Notes under the pieces: model-generated | Database searches by the model: none | What the model saw: only the letters and a program-made list of their open reading frames with translations | Told to the model about the DNA's origin: nothing | From: Isoetes taiwanensis | Lineage: Eukaryota > Streptophyta > Lycopodiopsida > Isoetales > Isoetaceae | DNA length: 64,000 nt | Assembly: GCA_021234155.1 (NCBI GenBank) | Contig: JAJEKV010000001.1 | Span: 29,278,177 to 29,342,176 of the forward strand | Reading direction: 5' to 3' | Translations under genes and position numbers: made by a program | Part shown: in pieces, positions 60,083 through 64,000 of the stretch | Numbering within the stretch: the first letter of the stretch is position 1 | How the letters are laid out: every line of letters begins with the position of its first letter

Positions 60083-60517
60083 GATGCAGCACGTTGGATT
60101 CCAGCAATCATGTATTGATATATCTAAAATGTGTTTGAGTATTTATGGAAAACAAGTCCATAGCTATTGTGATTACAGAACTTGATAATATGCTCTCCTG
60201 CTCATCTCCAGATATACTCATCTCCAATTATAGTCATTAGCAATTTCTTCTTTGTTTCTGTTTGTCAAAATTGGTTAACTACCTATTCTCCATGTTTCTA
60301 GAATTCTATAATGTATAAAGCTCATAATGCAAGCTATAAATCTCATAATGCAATCTCAAATGGGAGAAGTTAAACTAAACATGAATGGTTGTTGCACAGT
60401 TGCATGCATATGATAATTTTTGAAGTTTAATAGGGCTTTAGTGAGACCTTTGTTTTACCTTCAAGCCCATGGGGTAGAGGCTCTAGAATGTAAACTATAG
60501 CCTATAGCTATAGCCTA

Positions 60518-61203
60518 ATTCTTGCACTGCGACTCGCATGAAACCAACAAATAGATAGGCTTCTCATTCATCTCAGCAGATTTCTACAATGGTGGACAGT
60601 GGATAGCCGCACACATGCGAACTACCCACGAAAAATAAAGGGAAAATCCAATTATAACATTTGGACCCCAAAAACAAATACAATGCTAATAGATGAGTGG
60701 CTGATGTACCTGCCGAAAGCTTATCAGGGATTAAAAACCCAGCCCTTTCGGGTTTCGAGGAAAAACCCTAGTGATAAGCCTTGCCGACAAGGGCTTAGAC
60801 AAACGTAAGGCATAGAATCGCTCCCAAAAACCCGCGCATGGAGAAGTCAAAGCGGATGGCGCCAACTTCACTCCGCACATCACCAACAACAAACGAAACA
60901 TACCAAAGAATAGCATCGGCCGATTGGGTGGAAAAAAGCATCCCACGGGTGGAAAACATGATAAACGAGAACTTGTACAAAATATAGTAAACAAAGAAGG
61001 GGGAGGGTGGGTTCAAAGAGAATAAGATACTGGCGAGAGAAGAGGAAAGCGCCGATGAAACGTCGATGAAGAACCCCGCAATAAGTAGCAAAAGCCCAAC
61101 GACGAACGGCCCAAAAGCATCGCGATGCATGCATCGGCGCGATGCAATGCATGCATGCTCGTCTTGAGCAAGAATGCCATTCGCTTCACGGCGAATCGGC
61201 GAC
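60518..61203 (+). mobile_element. GC-rich small element, unit 1 of a tandem pair
   Basis: It starts attcttgcactgcgactcgc and ends gcgaatcggcgac, with a hairpin attcgc-ttcacg-gcgaat just before the end. No TSD: copy A reads taggcta-free host text tagccta directly joined to aataatgc (43860-43870). No gene is recognised; the antisense ORFs here share no motif with known families. Confidence 0.55.
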
Positions 61204-61584
61204 ATTCTTACCTTTGCATTCGCATGAAACCAACAAAGCGCCAGAATACCAAAGGACTTCCTTAACAAACTAGGATCGAGGGGCCGAATGTCCGCGGGAT
61301 GAAGGCTAAAGGCCGAAAAGGACAGCGGGGAAAGCAACGCCAATTAGCCAAACAAGGCGGTGAAGAAGCCCATCCCCGCACGGAAACAAATCAAAGAGAA
61401 TAAGGTACTGAGAGAAGAGGAAGAAAGCCGATGAAAGCGTCGATGAAGAACCGCAATAAGTAGCAACGCCCAACCCTCGACGAGCGGCCCAAAGCGCTGT
61501 CGCGATGCATGCATGCGGCGCATGCAATGCATGCATGCTCGATCTTGAAACAGAATGCCGATCGCTCTGCAGCGAATCGACGAC
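61204..61584 (+). mobile_element. GC-rich small element, unit 2 of a tandem pair
   Basis: It begins at the base after unit 1 with attcttacctttgcattcgc, shares the next atgaaaccaacaaa, and repeats the last ~190 bp of unit 1 (61013-61203) at 61388-61584, ending gcgaatcgacgac. Host text aataatgc follows at once. It looks like an internal-deletion derivative of unit 1. Confidence 0.55.
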
Positions 61585-62057
61585 AATAATGCAAATAAGC
61601 TAAAGCAATCCAAATAAGCTATAGTTTGCACCCAGCCTTTTTACGTAATATAAAATGAGATGCCCATAAAATAAGTGTTTTCCTTGCCTCTACATGTTGG
61701 AATAAACAATACCTAAGCATGCCCCTTATCCCCACCTTTCGATCACCATATTATATTTAGCAATAAAGGAAAGTAGATACAAAATTGTAAATATTTTTGG
61801 AATCAACCATATGAAAGACAATTGAACAAGGTAAGAAAAATGTCTAATTTATGCACATTTCATGGGAGGAATAACACTTTGGAATGATTGTCCCCTTATC
61901 CCCACCTTTGGATCACCATATTATATTTAGCAATAAAAGAAAGTAGATACAAAATTGTAAATATTTTTGAAATCAACCATATGAGTTGCAATTGAACAAG
62001 GCAAGAAAAATGTCTAATTTATGCATATTTCATGGGAAGGATGACACTTTGGAATGA

Positions 62058-62129
62058 GGGTGTTATGCCCTATTTATATAACAATTAAGCTGCAGAGCCC
62101 TTAGATTATTATAATAGGGCATAACACCC
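62058..62129. repeat. Foldback, copy B
   Basis: 72-bp counterpart of 44326-44398 with the same arms (gggtgttatgccctat). Confidence 0.8.
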
Positions 62130-62496
62130 AAGTTCTATGGTCTTATCCGCCTTGACACACCCCGAGAGTTTTTGGTCTTTTTTTCTTTGTTTTTTGCCAT
62201 CCCGCATAGCAACCTAGGTGTTTATTGATATCTTATCCATATTTTATGAGTGGGTAACAGGAATCCATCCAATAATTAAGATTTGGTACCAGCTATAACA
62301 CTTGAGGAAAGTGTGTTATGATCCAACAGATTAAAGACTGAAGGAAAATAAGTGCATCTCCACAATCTCATCACAGCTATTAATGAGGATATAACCGTTC
62401 ATGAAATCTTTGACTTTATGTTTTTGCATGTTCTATCGTCTAGAACCTACATAAAATCATAACGTAGATTCAAAGCTTCCCTTGCCAGCATGGCGT

Positions 62497-63536
62497 GGAT
62501 AACTAGGGTGCTTCTCACAATTGCAATACAGGGTATGAAAGACATTAGGCTGAATAATAATGTTGTTCATCAAAGAATTCATACACGAGCATATATGGAT
62601 AAAAATTGACACAACCTATTTGTTGTACATTTGCTGCATCCAATATCTTCCTTGGAACTCAAGATAGTGTTACTTCCAAGTTTTCTTGCATTTGCTGCAT
62701 CCAACAAGTACAATATCTTCCTTGGCCCTCATGGCAGTGCCACTTTCAAGTTTGACTCTATATACTAACATTTGCTCTACACATCATCCATTGTCTCCTC
62801 GGAATCATTCATGAGTTTGTCTTACATAAGACTTTAGATTTTTTGGAAAAAAAATGCCTATTGCTATTTCAATACATAAACCAATAAATTCATTTGTGAC
62901 ACCTATAAATGCATAAGATCGAATATAATACAATGAATTATCATGTTAGGGCAACTCAATGCACCTAATATCAAGACTTCATTACATGTAAGTACATCTA
63001 CAACTTCATTGTGCCTTGCAATACAACCTTATTTTATGCCGTAAGAACGCTGGCACCTTTACTAGTGTGTATATATAGAGTTTGTCGCCAGTCTTATTCT
63101 TTGCCATGAATTTTCCCTCAAAAAGCCTTGTAAGGGGATTTTTAACCCCGTGAGAGTATGCCCGCTGCACTCTTGTATTGGGTCCCATAGGCGATTGACC
63201 TCCATGGATGCTAAAAACATTCAATTCAATTCAATTTTTTCAGATTTTGTTTGAATTCGATATTAAGGATAACTAGGGTGCTTCTCGGTATATGAAAGAC
63301 ATTAGGCTGAATAATAATAATGTTGTTCATCAAAGAATTCATACACGAGCATATATGGATAAAATTGACACAACCTATTTGTTGTAATTGCACATAAAGA
63401 CATTTGTTGCATCCAATATCTTCCTTGGAACTCAAGATAGTGTTACTTCCAAGTTTTTTTTGCATTTGTTGCATCCAACAAGTACAATATCTTCCTTGGC
63501 CCCTCATGGCGGTGCAGCTTTCAAGTTTGATTCTAT
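62497..63536. repeat. Tandem ~770-bp units, copy B
   Basis: Units start at 62497 and 63267. The Helitron-type end CTAG is at 63062-63065, with a decayed hairpin. The second unit is cut at 63536, the end of the duplication. Confidence 0.8.
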
Positions 63537-64000
63537 ATGTAGCATTATAACTTGAGGGGTTTTTTGTGATTTTATACTTTTTGGCATGGTTTTCATATGA
63601 TTTCATGGGCGTTATTGCCTCCAGGCATACTAATCAAAAGATATCTAGAGTGCACCAAGTTTTTGCATGCAATTTGTGCAATTTTGTTTCATGCTCTCAA
63701 TGGTTAAGATGGAGGGCTTAAAAAGCCCTCTTTTAATCCAAAAGATCGAAGGGCTTATAATGAAAGCCCTTTTTGTGGAATCGATAATGGCGCCATACCT
63801 TCCTGTTTGCATGAGCCTTCCCTTACTTCCCACTTTTCTTGGGGGCATGGCCCCAGATTGCGCCTAAATGGGTTTTACCCACTTCCGCCAGTGCCCTAAA
63901 GCGAAGGGAAAGCGATTATCTGTAACCTTCCCGGCTATGATGGAACAAAAATACATGACGCTTGAATTGGAGCCGGTGCTCGGACCGTGTTAGAATAGTT
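63537..64000. other. Right edge, no gene recognised
   Basis: The ORFs on both strands at 63645-63867 have no recognised motif. A gagggcttaaaaagccctc inverted repeat stands near 63713-63731. The text atctagagtgcacca near 63639 is the inverse of a motif in the 40.4-40.7 kb array. Confidence 0.4.

Larger units (their letters stand above)
52838..63536. repeat. Segmental duplication, copy B
   Basis: A direct copy of the gypsy region from the native RNase H (30955) through the 3' LTR, TSD gtatc and flank to about 45840. The homology starts at aaaaaaccagatctgagc and stops near 63536. It lacks the hAT and the 4.5-kb TIR element of copy A, keeps the integrase, and has its own insertions at 59479-60082 and 60518-61584. 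Confidence 0.9.

Noticed and set aside
61306-61631. Overlapping reverse-strand ORFs in the GC-rich element
   Set aside because: They arise from repeated gcatgcatg-rich DNA open in several frames; no conserved domain and the two tandem units do not keep one frame.

Overview
This is a plant nuclear window made almost entirely of nested, decayed transposable elements. I found no intact host gene and no recognisable tRNA, rRNA or CRISPR array. The lineage is not resolved. The case for a land plant rests on a plant-type L1 LINE, an OTA/Tat-like Ty3/gypsy element, an iMet-primed Ty1/copia element, a MULE with a SWIM finger, a hAT transposase and several Helitron-like ends. The AT-rich, repeat-dense texture would suit a large genome such as a fern, lycophyte or gymnosperm, but that is inference.

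Left part (1-25.1 kb). The left edge is the integrase tail and LTR of a gypsy relative (1-2310). A full-span LINE follows (3719-25097) with a 13-bp target-site duplication (TSD) and a poly-A tail. Its ORF2 is split by a ~14.9-kb MULE (7734-22597). The MULE transposase gene is split twice more. One insertion is a 5.1-kb copia element with 446-bp LTRs and TSD gaaag (8911-14057). The other is a head-to-tail pair of hairpin-ended, TIR-less, Helitron-like elements (14184-15266 and 15267-19830). Removing them restores the transposase frame exactly, so the stack LINE < MULE < {copia, Helitron-like pair} reads directly from the sequence. The MULE also carries a reverse-strand two-exon fragment resembling the C-terminus of a DNA methyltransferase.

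Middle part (25.1-52.8 kb). A gypsy element (25343-36730, TSD gtatc) has the order gag, protease, extra RNase H, RT, native RNase H. The extra RNase H lies upstream of RT and keeps its catalytic residues, while the native RNase H has lost at least two aspartates. A hAT element with a four-exon transposase pseudogene is inserted in it, and the integrase and LTR start are lost next to the hAT. Downstream are a 4.5-kb TIR element with TSD caaa (36940-41482), a ~790-bp tandem unit with a canonical Helitron 3' end, a second gypsy LTR fragment, a RING-like gene fragment and a broken FCP1/NIF-type phosphatase fragment.

Right part (52.8-63.5 kb). This is a direct duplicate of the gypsy 3' half plus its flank. 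It serves as an empty-site control: it lacks the hAT and the 4.5-kb TIR element but has its own insertions, a 604-bp hAT-type MITE with an 8-bp TSD and a GC-rich head-to-tail pair of small elements (60518-61584). Many differences between the two copies sit at CAG/CTG, including a recurring GCTG to CTTTG change. Some frame breaks here may therefore be sequencing artefacts at methylated cytosines.
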